This document shows, one piece after another, positions 6,902 through 14,944 of a stretch of DNA of 64,000 bases. Both the position numbers and the translations under genes were made by a program. The DNA comes from JAMHWD01 sp035911135 (lineage in GTDB: Bacteria; Pseudomonadota; Alphaproteobacteria; Micavibrionales; Micavibrionaceae). Each line of letters begins with the position of its first letter. The stretch's first letter is position 1. The notes under the pieces are model-generated. The model did no database searches. It was not told where the DNA came from and saw only the letters and a program-made list of their open reading frames with translations. Location of the stretch: NCBI GenBank assembly GCA_035911135.1, contig JAMHWD010000018.1:263531-327530 (forward strand), in the 5' to 3' direction.

Positions 6902-8797
6902 TTAATCGTTAACCTTGATTTCCGCCGAAACGGATAACAGCGTAAAGGGAAGCGGAATATCCTGCTCCACCCGCCAGAGAGGACGCGTCAAATCGGAAGG
7001 CCATCCCAGCGCCCGCACCTTGATGTCACCGCTGATAAGCGGGGGCGGCATATCCAGAACTTCATCACCAAAAGATACAAGCGGAATATCGTTAAGACCG
7101 CGCCCCACATCAAGCCGCAGCGCCGCCGTGTCCTGAAGGCGGAATATCCCCTGCACAAGGCGTATCTTGCGGCCGCCGCCAGCCGCACCAACATCACTGG
7201 GCGGCAAAGGTTCAATAATATGCGTAAAGGAAAGGCCGACCTCGATCGTGCTAGCCGCCTCATCCAAAATTATCTCACCATCCGTAACTATTGCGCCTTC
7301 GCGCACATTCCCATCAGCCACGATAGAAACACTGATATCTTCCAGATGATCCAGCCCCGACCAGAGAAGCTGAGGACTTTCGCTTGATCCGTTCAAGGAT
7401 GAATCCAGATGATGATCATCGGAAAGGGCCTCAATAAACACAACCTCCCCGCGCGCCACCAGCATGAATGTCTCATCCCCCACAACGGCAACGGATATGA
7501 CGCTGCCTTGCGTTTCATGCAAGGTCCAGGCCGCCACGGCCTCGGCACGGAATACGGTCAGTGCCGAAAATTTTCCATCCCCCCGCACCAGATACAACAA
7601 CCGCCGCTTCTGATCGTAATCCATATCTATCGGGTCATAAATCATATGCCGGGAGAGCAGCGCCAGATCTGTGGATTTATACGCCTGCTCTAGATCGGTA
7701 TAAAGAAACTCCTGAATTTCCTGGCCATTGCGCGCTGCAAATAATGTCGCACCATCCACATTGATCGGCGGGATATGCCGCCCGATCAGCGATCCGATGC
7801 GCGTCTGGCGCCTGATCTGCACCGATGCAGGCGTGAGCGGATCACCGGTCACCATCCATTCCGCGCCGGATGTAAAAACCTGCAAATGCCGGCCGGAAAA
7901 AATGCCGCGAATGGCATTGACCTGATCGGACAAGATGGAAAACTCAATCGCCTCATCATCCAGCCCTTCGCCCAGATCAAAATTGAACAGGTCTCCTGAT
8001 TTTGAAAACCATAGACGGTTCGGTAAATCACGGCTGCCGCCAATAACCAGCCTGTCCTGATGGAATGCGGCCGTAACAGGATAACCGCGCGCGGGCGAAA
8101 ATGCCTGCTCCTGCCAGTCAATGGTTGCGCTGGTCCCGCTTAATGTCTCGATCACGCTTGCCGTGACAACAGTGGCGGAATCAAAATCCGTAATTTCCAC
8201 CTCCTTGCCGCCCACACGCAAACGCGTGCCTTCATGGCCTACTTCAAATACCCCGGCAGAGGCCGTCAAGGTAATCGTGCCGCTGGTTGCGCTGGCGCTC
8301 AAGGTCACGGCACTGCCCGCGAATTTAAAATAAGGCTGGCCGCTGATATTGTTATCAATAAAAAAAGTCCACTCGCTTAAACTCCAGCTGGCATCGGGAT
8401 TACGGGTGAGCTTTTGCGGCGGCACATCCGGATGCGTCAGCAACAACGTATCGGCGCTCTGCGTCCAGGCGAGCTGATTGATCTGATCGGCTGTCCACGG
8501 GGCGTCAATCGTTTCATCCAGGGCGCCTCCGGCATAGACATCAATCTTGCCATCGGTGATAACCAGCAAATAAGTCTGGGCCGTGTTAAATTCAAATGCG
8601 ATCAATTTTCCTGCGCCGCGCGCGGTATCAATGTAATTCAATCCCGGCCTACGGCTGACGCCGCCCGTGGGACTAATGAATACATTACGGAGCGTCAGCG
8701 CCCCGTTATCATAGGCCCTTAAGTCGCCGCGCCCCAGAAGATCGCGCGACACCTCGCCAGCCGTAAAATTGGTTTTTATTTCGCGTATGCGGGTCAT
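6902..8797 (-). CDS. Tail tubular protein B-like (T7 gp12, tail nozzle)
   Basis: 631 residues from the ATG at 8797, chosen because AAAGGATC lies just upstream. A longer frame reaching back to 9043 has an unnatural Arg-rich start and crosses the plus-strand lipoprotein gene. The N-terminus (NFTAGEVSRDLLGRGDLRAY, then LRNVFISPTGGVSRRPGLNY) is the signature seen in tail-nozzle proteins of many alphaproteobacterial prophages. The rest is beta-rich and would form the tube tip that carries the spikes. It lies next to tail tubular A in T7 order. Confidence 0.82.
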   Translation of the reverse strand: MTRIREIKTNFTAGEVSRDLLGRGDLRAYDNGALTLRNVFISPTGGVSRRPGLNYIDTARGAGKLIAFEFNTAQTYLLVITDGKIDVYAGGALDETIDAPWTADQINQLAWTQSADTLLLTHPDVPPQKLTRNPDASWSLSEWTFFIDNNISGQPYFKFAGSAVTLSASATSGTITLTASAGVFEVGHEGTRLRVGGKEVEITDFDSATVVTASVIETLSGTSATIDWQEQAFSPARGYPVTAAFHQDRLVIGGSRDLPNRLWFSKSGDLFNFDLGEGLDDEAIEFSILSDQVNAIRGIFSGRHLQVFTSGAEWMVTGDPLTPASVQIRRQTRIGSLIGRHIPPINVDGATLFAARNGQEIQEFLYTDLEQAYKSTDLALLSRHMIYDPIDMDYDQKRRLLYLVRGDGKFSALTVFRAEAVAAWTLHETQGSVISVAVVGDETFMLVARGEVVFIEALSDDHHLDSSLNGSSESPQLLWSGLDHLEDISVSIVADGNVREGAIVTDGEIILDEAASTIEVGLSFTHIIEPLPPSDVGAAGGGRKIRLVQGIFRLQDTAALRLDVGRGLNDIPLVSFGDEVLDMPPPLISGDIKVRALGWPSDLTRPLWRVEQDIPLPFTLLSVSAEIKVND

Positions 8798-8889
8798 TAG
8801 ATTGTGATCCTTTAATAATGAGAAATTGGGGAACTTTGGACGCCTGAAATCCGTTGGCCATGGGATTAGAGAATTAAAGGAGAAAACCC

Positions 8890-9126
8890 ATGACCAAGAC
8901 ATTTCTGACAATTGCGGCCTGTGCCGCCTTGAGTCTTTCCCTGACTGCTTGCGGTACATCCAAATCCGACCGCGCCTTAAGCGGCGGCGGTATTGGCGCA
9001 GGCGTGGGCGCAGCCGGCGCAGCCCTGACAGGCGGCAGTCCATGGACAGGCGCGATTATCGGCGGCGCAGCCGGTGCGGCCACAGGTGCATTAACCGACC
9101 CGGATGACATCAATCTTGATGATTAA
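8890..9126 (+). CDS. Glycine-zipper lipoprotein, opposite-strand cargo in the phage block
   Basis: 78 residues. A lysine-bearing N-terminus, a hydrophobic stretch and the lipobox LTAC (Cys at about 21) mark a lipoprotein signal. The mature part is a glycine-zipper region (GGGIGAGVGAAGAALTGG, then a GAIIGGAAGAATGAL repeat) like small outer-membrane 17-kDa/YMGG lipoproteins, ending in an acidic tail. The ribosome site AAAGGAG is strong. It lies on the plus strand between the two tail-tube genes, which are read the other way, so it probably has its own promoter and is expressed independently (a 'moron'). It could be a superinfection-exclusion or envelope lipoprotein, but its function is not recognised. 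Confidence 0.75.
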   Translation: MTKTFLTIAACAALSLSLTACGTSKSDRALSGGGIGAGVGAAGAALTGGSPWTGAIIGGAAGAATGALTDPDDINLDD

Positions 9127-9147
9127 CGTCACCCAAGGCGCATAAAA

Positions 9148-9717
9148 TCAGCCACGCGCGTCGATCAGATTAAACTGGTCGATGCGCCCTGGCGTATCTT
9201 GCTGTGCATCAATAAGCCGCGCCCGCCTAAATTCTTCTTCCGCTAGACGGTAATAGGCTTCGGCGCGTGATGTATTCTCTGTGACTGGAATCGTAAATTC
9301 AGCCGCCAGTCGCGCTATCAGCGCCTGATCGAAATAGGGCGGAAATTCTTCTTCCTCCGGCCTGAAAATATAGGTCAGCACAACGGCATTGCTATTGGCG
9401 TGCAGTTGTCCGCGCATTATGCGGTAAGATAGCCCCCTGCCCCGGCCACCCACGCCAGCCGAAAGCCCGCGCAGAAAATCCGCCGGCAACTGAAACGCAT
9501 AGGCGTAATCGGCCAGCGGTGATTCTTCCAGAAGGTTCAGCGCAACCTGCCCACTGGCAAAACCCCACGGGTATGATGAGAGCATTGAATCCCGCACCGG
9601 ACCGAATAACGCATTGGCGATTTCCGCCTCCGCCGAGCCATCCGAAAATGACGTGATCGGCGCAGCACCAATTTTTACGAGCGCCCGCGCGCAAAGCGCA
9701 ATATCGCTTAAAGCCAT
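9148..9717 (-). CDS. Tail tubular protein A-like (T7 gp11, gatekeeper)
   Basis: 189 residues from the ATG at 9717, which has ribosome site AGGAGAAA. An upstream in-frame start at 9756 lacks one and would overlap the promoter of the divergent gene. The start ALSDIALCARALVKIGAAPI and the following DGSAEAEIANALFGPVRD, then YPWGFA, are hallmarks of the T7 gp11/gatekeeper family that joins portal to tail. It forms the tail tube with the tubular B protein downstream. Family recognition is good. Confidence 0.85.
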   Translation of the reverse strand: MALSDIALCARALVKIGAAPITSFSDGSAEAEIANALFGPVRDSMLSSYPWGFASGQVALNLLEESPLADYAYAFQLPADFLRGLSAGVGGRGRGLSYRIMRGQLHANSNAVVLTYIFRPEEEEFPPYFDQALIARLAAEFTIPVTENTSRAEAYYRLAEEEFRRARLIDAQQDTPGRIDQFNLIDARG

Positions 9718-9745
9718 GATTTTTCTCCTGATTTTTAGAAAACTA

Positions 9746-9774
9746 TTGACGCACAAGTTTTGTTTATGTAAATT
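9746..9774 (+). promoter_or_regulatory. Promoter for a probably leaderless mRNA
   Basis: TTGACG (9746-9751), a 17-bp spacer, then TAAATT (9769-9774). The expected transcription start, 6-7 bases further, falls on or next to the ATG at 9781, and no ribosome site is present. Confidence 0.6.
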
Positions 9775-9780
9775 ATTGCC

Positions 9781-10089
9781 ATGGATACGCTCTCAGAAAC
9801 CGATGAACTGATCATCAATTCGCTCTGCGTCTATCTTTGGGAACATGACTACGGTCATATCAAGGATATGAATGGCACTGCCGTAATTTATAATGAGTAT
9901 GGCTACTTCGAACTTGATCGTGTTCTTAAAAACGGTTTTGAATCACAATTTCATACGCAGGAAGATTTTTCGCTTTCTTCCGAAATCAAGACTGAAATCC
10001 GCAGCCGTTACAATCAAATGGTCGCCGAAGAGGAATTGCACAAACTGCCGGCCATCACGCATATCATCGATTCCCCTTACATGAATTAA
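9781..10089 (+). CDS. 102-residue unknown protein, opposite-strand cargo
   Basis: 102 residues, acidic, soluble, no signal peptide, no motif I recognise. Aromatic residues are common (ELIINSLCVYLWEHDYGHIK; YNEYGYFELDRVL) and the C-terminus is helical. It is read against the surrounding capsid and tail genes from its own sigma-70-like promoter (9746-9774) and begins within a base or two of the predicted transcription start, so translation is probably leaderless. A large hairpin structure follows its stop codon. It is likely a cargo gene with immunity or host-takeover roles, but nothing in the sequence proves that. Confidence 0.6.
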   Translation: MDTLSETDELIINSLCVYLWEHDYGHIKDMNGTAVIYNEYGYFELDRVLKNGFESQFHTQEDFSLSSEIKTEIRSRYNQMVAEEELHKLPAITHIIDSPYMN

Positions 10090-10097
10090 AAGAAAGA

Positions 10098-10154
10098 ACC
10101 AGGGCGAGCACGCCTTTTAAAAGGCGAGAGGAAGAAGCGGCTTCAAGCCCTGGT
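10098..10154. terminator. Three-way-junction hairpin element, probable bidirectional terminator
   Basis: The outer stem ACCAGGGC (10098-10105)/GCCCTGGT (10147-10154) encloses a palindromic stem CGCCTTTT/AAAAGGCG (10111-10126) and a short GAAG/CTTC hairpin. On the minus strand the element is followed by TTCTTTCTTTT. It could therefore end the capsid transcript before the tail genes, and also end the plus-strand gene at 9781-10089. It is unusually elaborate for a terminator. Confidence 0.5.
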
Positions 10155-10248
10155 CCTTTCCTGCAAAAGGCGGCACAACGGAATTTCTCGACTTGCACGC
10201 GCAAGGAGAAAATGAAAAATATCCGGGCCGCCAAACATCGAACTGCCT

Positions 10249-10488
10249 TTATGAATAGACAGTCACGGCCACCACACCACCACTATTGCCCGATACGACA
10301 TAGAATTTTGTCGAAGGCGTGCCATCAGTGTCGAGATTGACGATAATCAGATCATTCACACGCAGCATATCGCTTGCCTTGTTGAAATATCCTGTGCCTG
10401 TTACGGCACTGTCGATTGTCGTGTAGTGCCACAGCGTAAAGTTATTGGCATAGGCCAGAACGCTTAAATCTTGGGAGTTATAAGCCAT
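10249..10488 (-). CDS. Small phage structural protein (unknown)
   Basis: 79 residues, beta-rich and hydrophobic-aromatic, lacking charge clusters or a signal peptide. It starts MAYNSQDLSVLAYANNFTLW and ends in a VVAVTVY strand. It lies directly downstream of the major capsid gene on the same strand with a good ribosome site (AAGGAAA). That is where podoviruses and related prophages often carry a decoration or head-completion protein. No specific family recognised. Confidence 0.6.
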   Translation of the reverse strand: MAYNSQDLSVLAYANNFTLWHYTTIDSAVTGTGYFNKASDMLRVNDLIIVNLDTDGTPSTKFYVVSGNSGGVVAVTVYS

Positions 10489-10524
10489 GTTTCATTTCCT
10501 TATTTTTTTTGATTGTCTTGTGAA

Positions 10525-11358
10525 TTAGGCATCCGGCGTTTCATCGCACTGGATAACGATAACGCCCGATTCATCGATCAGGCCTGCGCCCTGGCTCATC
10601 ATGTTATTGACGAAATGCGCGGCGCGATCACCATGCCAGGTGATATCGGTCTGCACATCGCTGGCGGCGGCATGCCCCACGGCTGTCTTGTGATACCAGA
10701 AGCAAGAGCGAATATCGCTGGCGACCGGCAGGCCGGAATGCGGAATCCAGATCGTGCCCAGCCACATCTTGGCCTGAGTTGGCGTGGCAAATGGCAGGTT
10801 GTCTGCGCCGACATAATCTGCCGTCACGAATTCCTCCAGTTTCAGCAGGTCGCTCCATTGCTTCCAGCCGACAATGCAAAAACGGTTGCCATCATCCGGA
10901 ACATCCTTTGCGCCGAATGTCTCAAAAGCGCTCAGGATTTTATCCATCGTAAGGCTCTCGTTATTATCAAGGACAATCGTCTCATCAGCCGTGGCGAGCG
11001 CGTTGATAATCAGTTCATCCGTTTTGCGCCCCAGCGCGTGCGCGCCGGCATTGGCAATAACCTGACGCTCGTCGATATTGATTTTCAGCTCATCCAGGCG
11101 GTCCACCCAATCGCCGGCATAATAATCGCTCAAGGCGACCTCAATGGCGGAATGGGCCAGATTCATAACCGGAACCATGCCATGCGTGGATTTTGTCGAT
11201 GCGGTGCCCTTGCCGACCTTTTGAAATACGGCCGTCGAACCATTTACATTGGGAATGGTCCGCACCGTGTTACGCAGTTTTGAACCTTGCCTTTGAAACG
11301 CCTCATGAACTTCGCGTTCGAATTGTTTGACAAAGGCATTATCTATTGTCGTTGACAT
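10525..11358 (-). CDS. Major capsid protein
   Basis: 277 residues from the ATG at 11358, chosen for its ribosome site AAAAAGGAT. The frame stays open for 31 further codons without a plausible start. The N-terminus is helical (FVKQFEREVHEAFQRQGSKL). It is followed by beta-rich sequence with GDWVDRLDELKINIDER and a helical spine ADETIVLDNNE..., compatible with an HK97-type coat. The segment order and the neighbours (scaffold upstream, tail tubular A downstream) match coat proteins annotated in alphaproteobacterial podovirus-like prophages. I cannot prove the fold from sequence alone. The PilZ gene separates it from its scaffold gene. Confidence 0.8.
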   Translation of the reverse strand: MSTTIDNAFVKQFEREVHEAFQRQGSKLRNTVRTIPNVNGSTAVFQKVGKGTASTKSTHGMVPVMNLAHSAIEVALSDYYAGDWVDRLDELKINIDERQVIANAGAHALGRKTDELIINALATADETIVLDNNESLTMDKILSAFETFGAKDVPDDGNRFCIVGWKQWSDLLKLEEFVTADYVGADNLPFATPTQAKMWLGTIWIPHSGLPVASDIRSCFWYHKTAVGHAAASDVQTDITWHGDRAAHFVNNMMSQGAGLIDESGVIVIQCDETPDA

Positions 11359-11667
11359 GCTATTGATCCTTTTTGATGTATGATTTTTTTGTAAGAGTGC
11401 TAAACCCGGAAGAACCACTGGTTTTCGCCTAAAAGTAAGGCGGCCGCGCATAATCCGGCTGCGGCCTTCGGGCGGCAGGGATTTGCAAGAGATACAAATC
11501 CTGTTTTCGCCAAAGACCGGGAAAATGAAAACGCAATTCTGGCGTTGATGATGCTAATTTAGGATTAAATTCCTATATTGTCAAGAATATTCTGGATCTT
11601 TTTTTCTCTTTTTTGGGGCGTGCACACCGCAATTACCTTTTTCCTGAAGATATCTTGGGGGCGGGAA
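11359..11667. other. 372-bp gene-poor gap between capsid and PilZ genes (11359-11730)
   Basis: No ORF worth calling. It holds GC-rich inverted sequence around 11440-11470 and a hairpin with GGATTTG/CAAATCC arms at about 11478-11500. An AT-rich tract from about 11560 leads into the PilZ promoter. It probably also serves as the minus-strand leader of the capsid gene. Confidence 0.5.
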
Positions 11668-11697
11668 TTGGAATTTTTTTGAAAAGCCCTATATAAT
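11668..11697 (+). promoter_or_regulatory. Sigma-70-like promoter of the PilZ gene
   Basis: TTGGAA (11668-11673), an 18-bp spacer containing a T7 run, then a perfect TATAAT (11692-11697). The PilZ start codon lies 33 bases downstream with GAGG as ribosome site. Confidence 0.6.
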
Positions 11698-11730
11698 TAA
11701 AACAAAAAAATAATAACGAGGTACCTATTC

Positions 11731-12117
11731 ATGTTTGGCAACTTTCTTTCATCACGCAGCAACTCTGGCCGTGACGGTCATTCAGAATCGCGCCGAAAGC
11801 ACGAACGCCGCGCCAGCGATCAATGTGTCAGCATGATTGCCGGCCGGGTTTACCCGATCATAGACTGGAGCCTTGGCGGCATTCTGATTGCCGCAGATGA
11901 CCGGCTCTTTGGCCTTAAAGAAGAAATGGATGTAACGCTGAAATTTCATATGCGTAACAATATTCTGGAAGTGCCGCACAAGGCCCGCGTTATCCGCAAA
12001 AACAACAACCGCATTGCCTTTGAATTCGAGCCGTTGAGCCGGCAAATCCGCGACCGCTTCCAGACCATACTGGATGATGCGGTGGTGCGGGAATTTGCCG
12101 ACTCCCAGCTTGTTTAG
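11731..12117 (+). CDS. PilZ-domain protein (c-di-GMP receptor) inside the phage head module
   Basis: 128 residues. After a polar N-terminus the PilZ signature appears: RRKHERRASDQC (the RxxxR motif) at about 22-33 and DWSLGGI (the [DN]xSxxG motif) near 47. A beta-barrel-like stretch follows (ALKFHMRNN-type strands, KARVIRKNNNRIAFEFEPL). Both c-di-GMP-binding motifs are intact, so it should bind the nucleotide. It is the whole domain with no output partner, so it probably acts by protein contact. It has its own promoter and lies on the plus strand between the scaffold and capsid genes. Its stop is only 12 bp from that of the scaffold gene, which is read towards it. A host-derived cargo gene is the likeliest reading. 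Confidence 0.85.
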   Translation: MFGNFLSSRSNSGRDGHSESRRKHERRASDQCVSMIAGRVYPIIDWSLGGILIAADDRLFGLKEEMDVTLKFHMRNNILEVPHKARVIRKNNNRIAFEFEPLSRQIRDRFQTILDDAVVREFADSQLV

Positions 12118-12129
12118 ATTCTCCTGATC

Positions 12130-12792
12130 TTAACGTCCGCCGTAAATTCTCTGAAACCCTTCGGTCACCTTGGCCACTACAGACGGATCCTTATCGCGCC
12201 AGTATTTCGGATCACGCATCAGACTACGCAGTTCATTCACATCCGCGCCGGCCATACCAGACGTTTCCTTGGCTGCTGCAGAAAATGATGGCTCATCGCC
12301 CTTCATCATCCCGTAAAGTGCCAAAACCCCTTCATAGGACGAGGCCATATTATTCAGCACATCCTTGGGCAGGGATTTCTGCCCGAATGCCAATAACTGA
12401 CGGGAAATTTCCTGCCAGCGCTCCGGCCCGCCGAAATGCTGGATCAATTTTTCCACCTCGCGGTCAGCCTGAAAATCACCGGCCAGATCAACAATCATGG
12501 GAATAAGTTTCTCGGCGGCAAGATTATAAACTTCCTGCACCTGATCGGCCGTCATGCCTTTGGCATGCAGACGCGCATTAATTTCCGTATCCGGCTGAAA
12601 AAGCCCATGCGAGCAATCAATGCAGTAATCATCCGGGCTTTTAGGTGCGCCGGGCTGGGATGACATGCGGCGCTCCAGCTCCCCATAGGATTTCACAAGT
12701 GCCGCCAGGTTAAGCGCGCCCGATTTGGCATCTTTGAATTTTTCAGGAATAGCGCTTTCATCAAGGCCTTCCGTTAATAGATTATCAAACAT
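12130..12792 (-). CDS. Capsid assembly scaffold protein
   Basis: 220 residues, acidic and largely helical. It has a Gln/Glu-rich middle and a conserved C-terminal LRSLMRDPKYWRDKDPSVV followed by VTEGFQRIYGG, the typical end of T7 gp9-like and related scaffold proteins. The N-terminus (IPEKFKDAKSGALNLAALVK then YGELERR) is also typical. It would guide procapsid assembly and leave before packaging. The start at 12792 has ribosome site AAGGAGA. In T7, as here, it lies between portal and capsid, but a plus-strand PilZ gene separates it from the capsid gene. Confidence 0.82.
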   Translation of the reverse strand: MFDNLLTEGLDESAIPEKFKDAKSGALNLAALVKSYGELERRMSSQPGAPKSPDDYCIDCSHGLFQPDTEINARLHAKGMTADQVQEVYNLAAEKLIPMIVDLAGDFQADREVEKLIQHFGGPERWQEISRQLLAFGQKSLPKDVLNNMASSYEGVLALYGMMKGDEPSFSAAAKETSGMAGADVNELRSLMRDPKYWRDKDPSVVAKVTEGFQRIYGGR

Positions 12793-12843
12793 AATATCTG
12801 TCTCCTTATTACATGGTTGTTATGGTGTTAAAAATCGGCAAGA

Positions 12844-13146
12844 TCAGGCGCTGCGCCCGCGGTCAATCAGGCGCAGGATCGTTGCCATCAGCGCCCGCTG
12901 CCCTTCCATATGACGTATCTCGGATTCCGCACTGGATGGCGAGGCCGCGCGCTGAAAGGTCATCATTTGCAAATATGCCAAAACCTTGCGGCCATCTTCT
13001 GATGTAAAGAACCGCGCGAATAAACGCTCGATCTCGCGCTGCTCAGTTTTGGCAGGATCATAGCCCGAAAACACAAGCTCGCGCCCGATACTCTCGGCTG
13101 GCAAGGGTAATGGCCCATGAAAAAGATTATTGATGAATTCGATCAT
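12844..13146 (-). CDS. Bbp19-like phage structural protein
   Basis: 100 residues. The middle (LFARFFTSEDGRKVLAYLQM) and the end (EIRHMEGQRALMATILRLID) fit the phage Bbp19 family, named from a Bordetella podovirus where it neighbours the Bbp21 head-tail connector. The gene overlaps the portal stop by 20 bp and has ribosome site AGGAGATAA. It is probably a minor virion or head-assembly protein. The molecular role of the family is not known to me. Confidence 0.7.
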   Translation of the reverse strand: MIEFINNLFHGPLPLPAESIGRELVFSGYDPAKTEQREIERLFARFFTSEDGRKVLAYLQMMTFQRAASPSSAESEIRHMEGQRALMATILRLIDRGRSA

Positions 13147-14647
13147 TGCTTATCTCCTGGGATGAAATGGTTGAGGCAGCGGGAAGCTCGTTACGGATCA
13201 GGTCACTGGGTACGCCCAGCGCCTCACCGAGAAAACGTGCTGCACGCGGCAGGTCGATGGCTTCTTGCGCGGCCGGGCCCATAGCCAGAACGGAATTGAT
13301 CCAGCCCAGCGTATTTTGAACATTGCGCTGACCTTGCGCCCGTGCCAGCGGCGCGCGATAATCAACGGCAACCAGACGCCCATCCAGCGCAATATCCGGA
13401 ACCTCGCCCCGGCGCCTTAAAATAGAAAACGCTCGCTTGATCATCGGCGTCAAAAGTTCTGATTGCAGACGGCCATAAGTTGCCCCCAGCAGCATCGACA
13501 TCTCTGCCGAACGCTCCAGCACTTCTGTGGCAGTCATACGCGGCCCGGCCACCGGGGCCAGCCTATCCGTCAGCAATGCATGGCGTATACGCGAGCGCAA
13601 AGAATCCAGCATCAGTTCCGAGACATCAAAACGCCCCGGCATCTCCAGCGCCTGCAATCCTTTCGAACCTGTGGCCTTGGGAATAATACTACCCGGAACC
13701 AGTTCAATATTGGCCGGATTCAAAACGCCATCATCATCAGCCTGCCAGATCCCCGTTACGGCGATCGAGGCATTTTTCAAGATCAACTCCACCACCTTGT
13801 TGGCCGTCTTGATATCAGGCAGCGCCTTCATGACAGGAGAGCGCCCGTAAATCTCGCCCGGCGATTTCAGCCAGCGAAAATTGATCAACGGCGATTGCGT
13901 AATCTCCGTATCCTGCAGCAAAGCGGGGCCACCCGTAATATCAGGCATCAGCGCGACATAGCGATACAGGCCATTTTCCGGCAAGATAGATTCCAGAACC
14001 TTGAAGCGCATTTGTGAATCGCGTGCCGCTTTCTTTTCAACATCTGGCGGAATGATCGCCAGCGGATAGCGCGCCGTGATCTGATCACGGCTCAATTCCA
14101 GCGTACGATAGGCTCCGTCCAGATATCCGCCATCCCCTTCTTCCAGCACAATATGCGGCAGGGGAACGGCCGAGAATTTAAAAGCCGAAAATTCGCCCGG
14201 CGCATTTTCCTCAAAGCATAAACTGGCTGTGCCGCCGACAATGAGATCGAGGTAACATTGATGAATTTCAACCGCGAAATTGGACCGGTCAAAATGATCC
14301 TGCACCGTCCGGCCAGCTTTTTCCAGCACTGGAGCCAGCGCCTCGGCCTCTGCCGCCGAAAGATCGGGGCCGGGTTTCAGGCCAAACCATTGTGACCAGC
14401 TGGGCGTTAAATTTCCCAGCAAACTGGCCGCGAGCTGGTCCGCAGAATCCATCGCCGTGGCATCAAAAATTTTCTCCATGCGATTATCGCCCGCCATGGA
14501 AAATCCATTAAATCCGCCGCGCTGGGGCAGGACGTAATCATAGCAATCCCCCCACAGGCGCTCCCATTGGCCGCGACGGGCGCGGGCCTGATCATAACGC
14601 CTTGTGATATCATCCAGCCTGGCATTTTTTTGCTCTGTATTCATCAT
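13127..14647 (-). CDS. Portal / head-to-tail connector protein (Bbp21/T7 gp8 family)
   Basis: 506 residues, full length for the podoviral head-tail connector family. The N-terminal RRYDQARARRGQWERLWGDC, then DYVLPQRGGF and KIFDATAMDSADQLAASLLG, are the usual connector signatures. Later it has FRWLKSPGEIYGRSPVMKAL and MTATEVLERSAEM. It would form the dodecameric ring through which DNA enters and to which the terminase docks. Two adjacent ATGs (14647, 14644) follow GGGGGAG, and the second is better spaced. The stop of the upstream 98-residue gene directly abuts the start. The frame is intact. Confidence 0.9.
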   Translation of the reverse strand: MMNTEQKNARLDDITRRYDQARARRGQWERLWGDCYDYVLPQRGGFNGFSMAGDNRMEKIFDATAMDSADQLAASLLGNLTPSWSQWFGLKPGPDLSAAEAEALAPVLEKAGRTVQDHFDRSNFAVEIHQCYLDLIVGGTASLCFEENAPGEFSAFKFSAVPLPHIVLEEGDGGYLDGAYRTLELSRDQITARYPLAIIPPDVEKKAARDSQMRFKVLESILPENGLYRYVALMPDITGGPALLQDTEITQSPLINFRWLKSPGEIYGRSPVMKALPDIKTANKVVELILKNASIAVTGIWQADDDGVLNPANIELVPGSIIPKATGSKGLQALEMPGRFDVSELMLDSLRSRIRHALLTDRLAPVAGPRMTATEVLERSAEMSMLLGATYGRLQSELLTPMIKRAFSILRRRGEVPDIALDGRLVAVDYRAPLARAQGQRNVQNTLGWINSVLAMGPAAQEAIDLPRAARFLGEALGVPSDLIRNELPAASTISSQEISNDRIHQ

Positions 14648-14944
14648 CTACTCCCCCAGCAAAGTTTTACGCTGAGGCGTTTGCGCGGCCAGCGACAACA
14701 ACCCGCGAAAGCTTGTCGTTACGGTTCCGAATATACCGCGGTTGCGCGAAAGCAGATTGGATGTGCGTACATCCGATGCCGTTGGCTCAGCTGTGCCGCC
14801 GCCGCCCGTATCGCCTGTACCGCCGCCTGTATTCGTGGTGGGCGTTGCCGTGGATGGCGCCGGCGTATAAACGGTTTGCGGCACGTATATGACTTGCGGC
14901 TGGGCTGCGCTCGGCACTTTAGGCCGGGATGCTATACTTCCCAT
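14648..14944 (-). CDS. Small phage protein with Gly/Thr/Pro linker (unknown)
   Basis: 98 residues. It has a short N-terminus, a Pro/Thr/Gly-rich linker (about 20-60), and a conserved-looking C-terminus (SNLLSRNRGIFGTVTTSFRG, ending RKTLLGE) that I recall in small proteins encoded beside portals of alphaproteobacterial podovirus-like prophages. Function unknown, and a virion or connector accessory is likely from position. Ribosome site AAAAGGAG is strong. Its 5' end overlaps the preceding gene by 26 bp and its stop abuts the portal start, so it belongs to the same operon. Confidence 0.6.
   Translation of the reverse strand: MGSIASRPKVPSAAQPQVIYVPQTVYTPAPSTATPTTNTGGGTGDTGGGGTAEPTASDVRTSNLLSRNRGIFGTVTTSFRGLLSLAAQTPQRKTLLGE

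Noticed and set aside
8798..9043. N-terminal extension of the tail tubular B gene
   Set aside because: The extra 82 residues are Arg-rich and lie antisense to the lipoprotein gene. The ATG at 8797 has a good ribosome site and the family-typical N-terminus.
13463..14017. Long plus-strand frames opposite the portal gene
   Set aside because: Codon-position shadows of a firmly identified gene, without ribosome sites or recognisable products. The same applies to similar frames opposite terL, mreB, lpxC, murC and ftsW.
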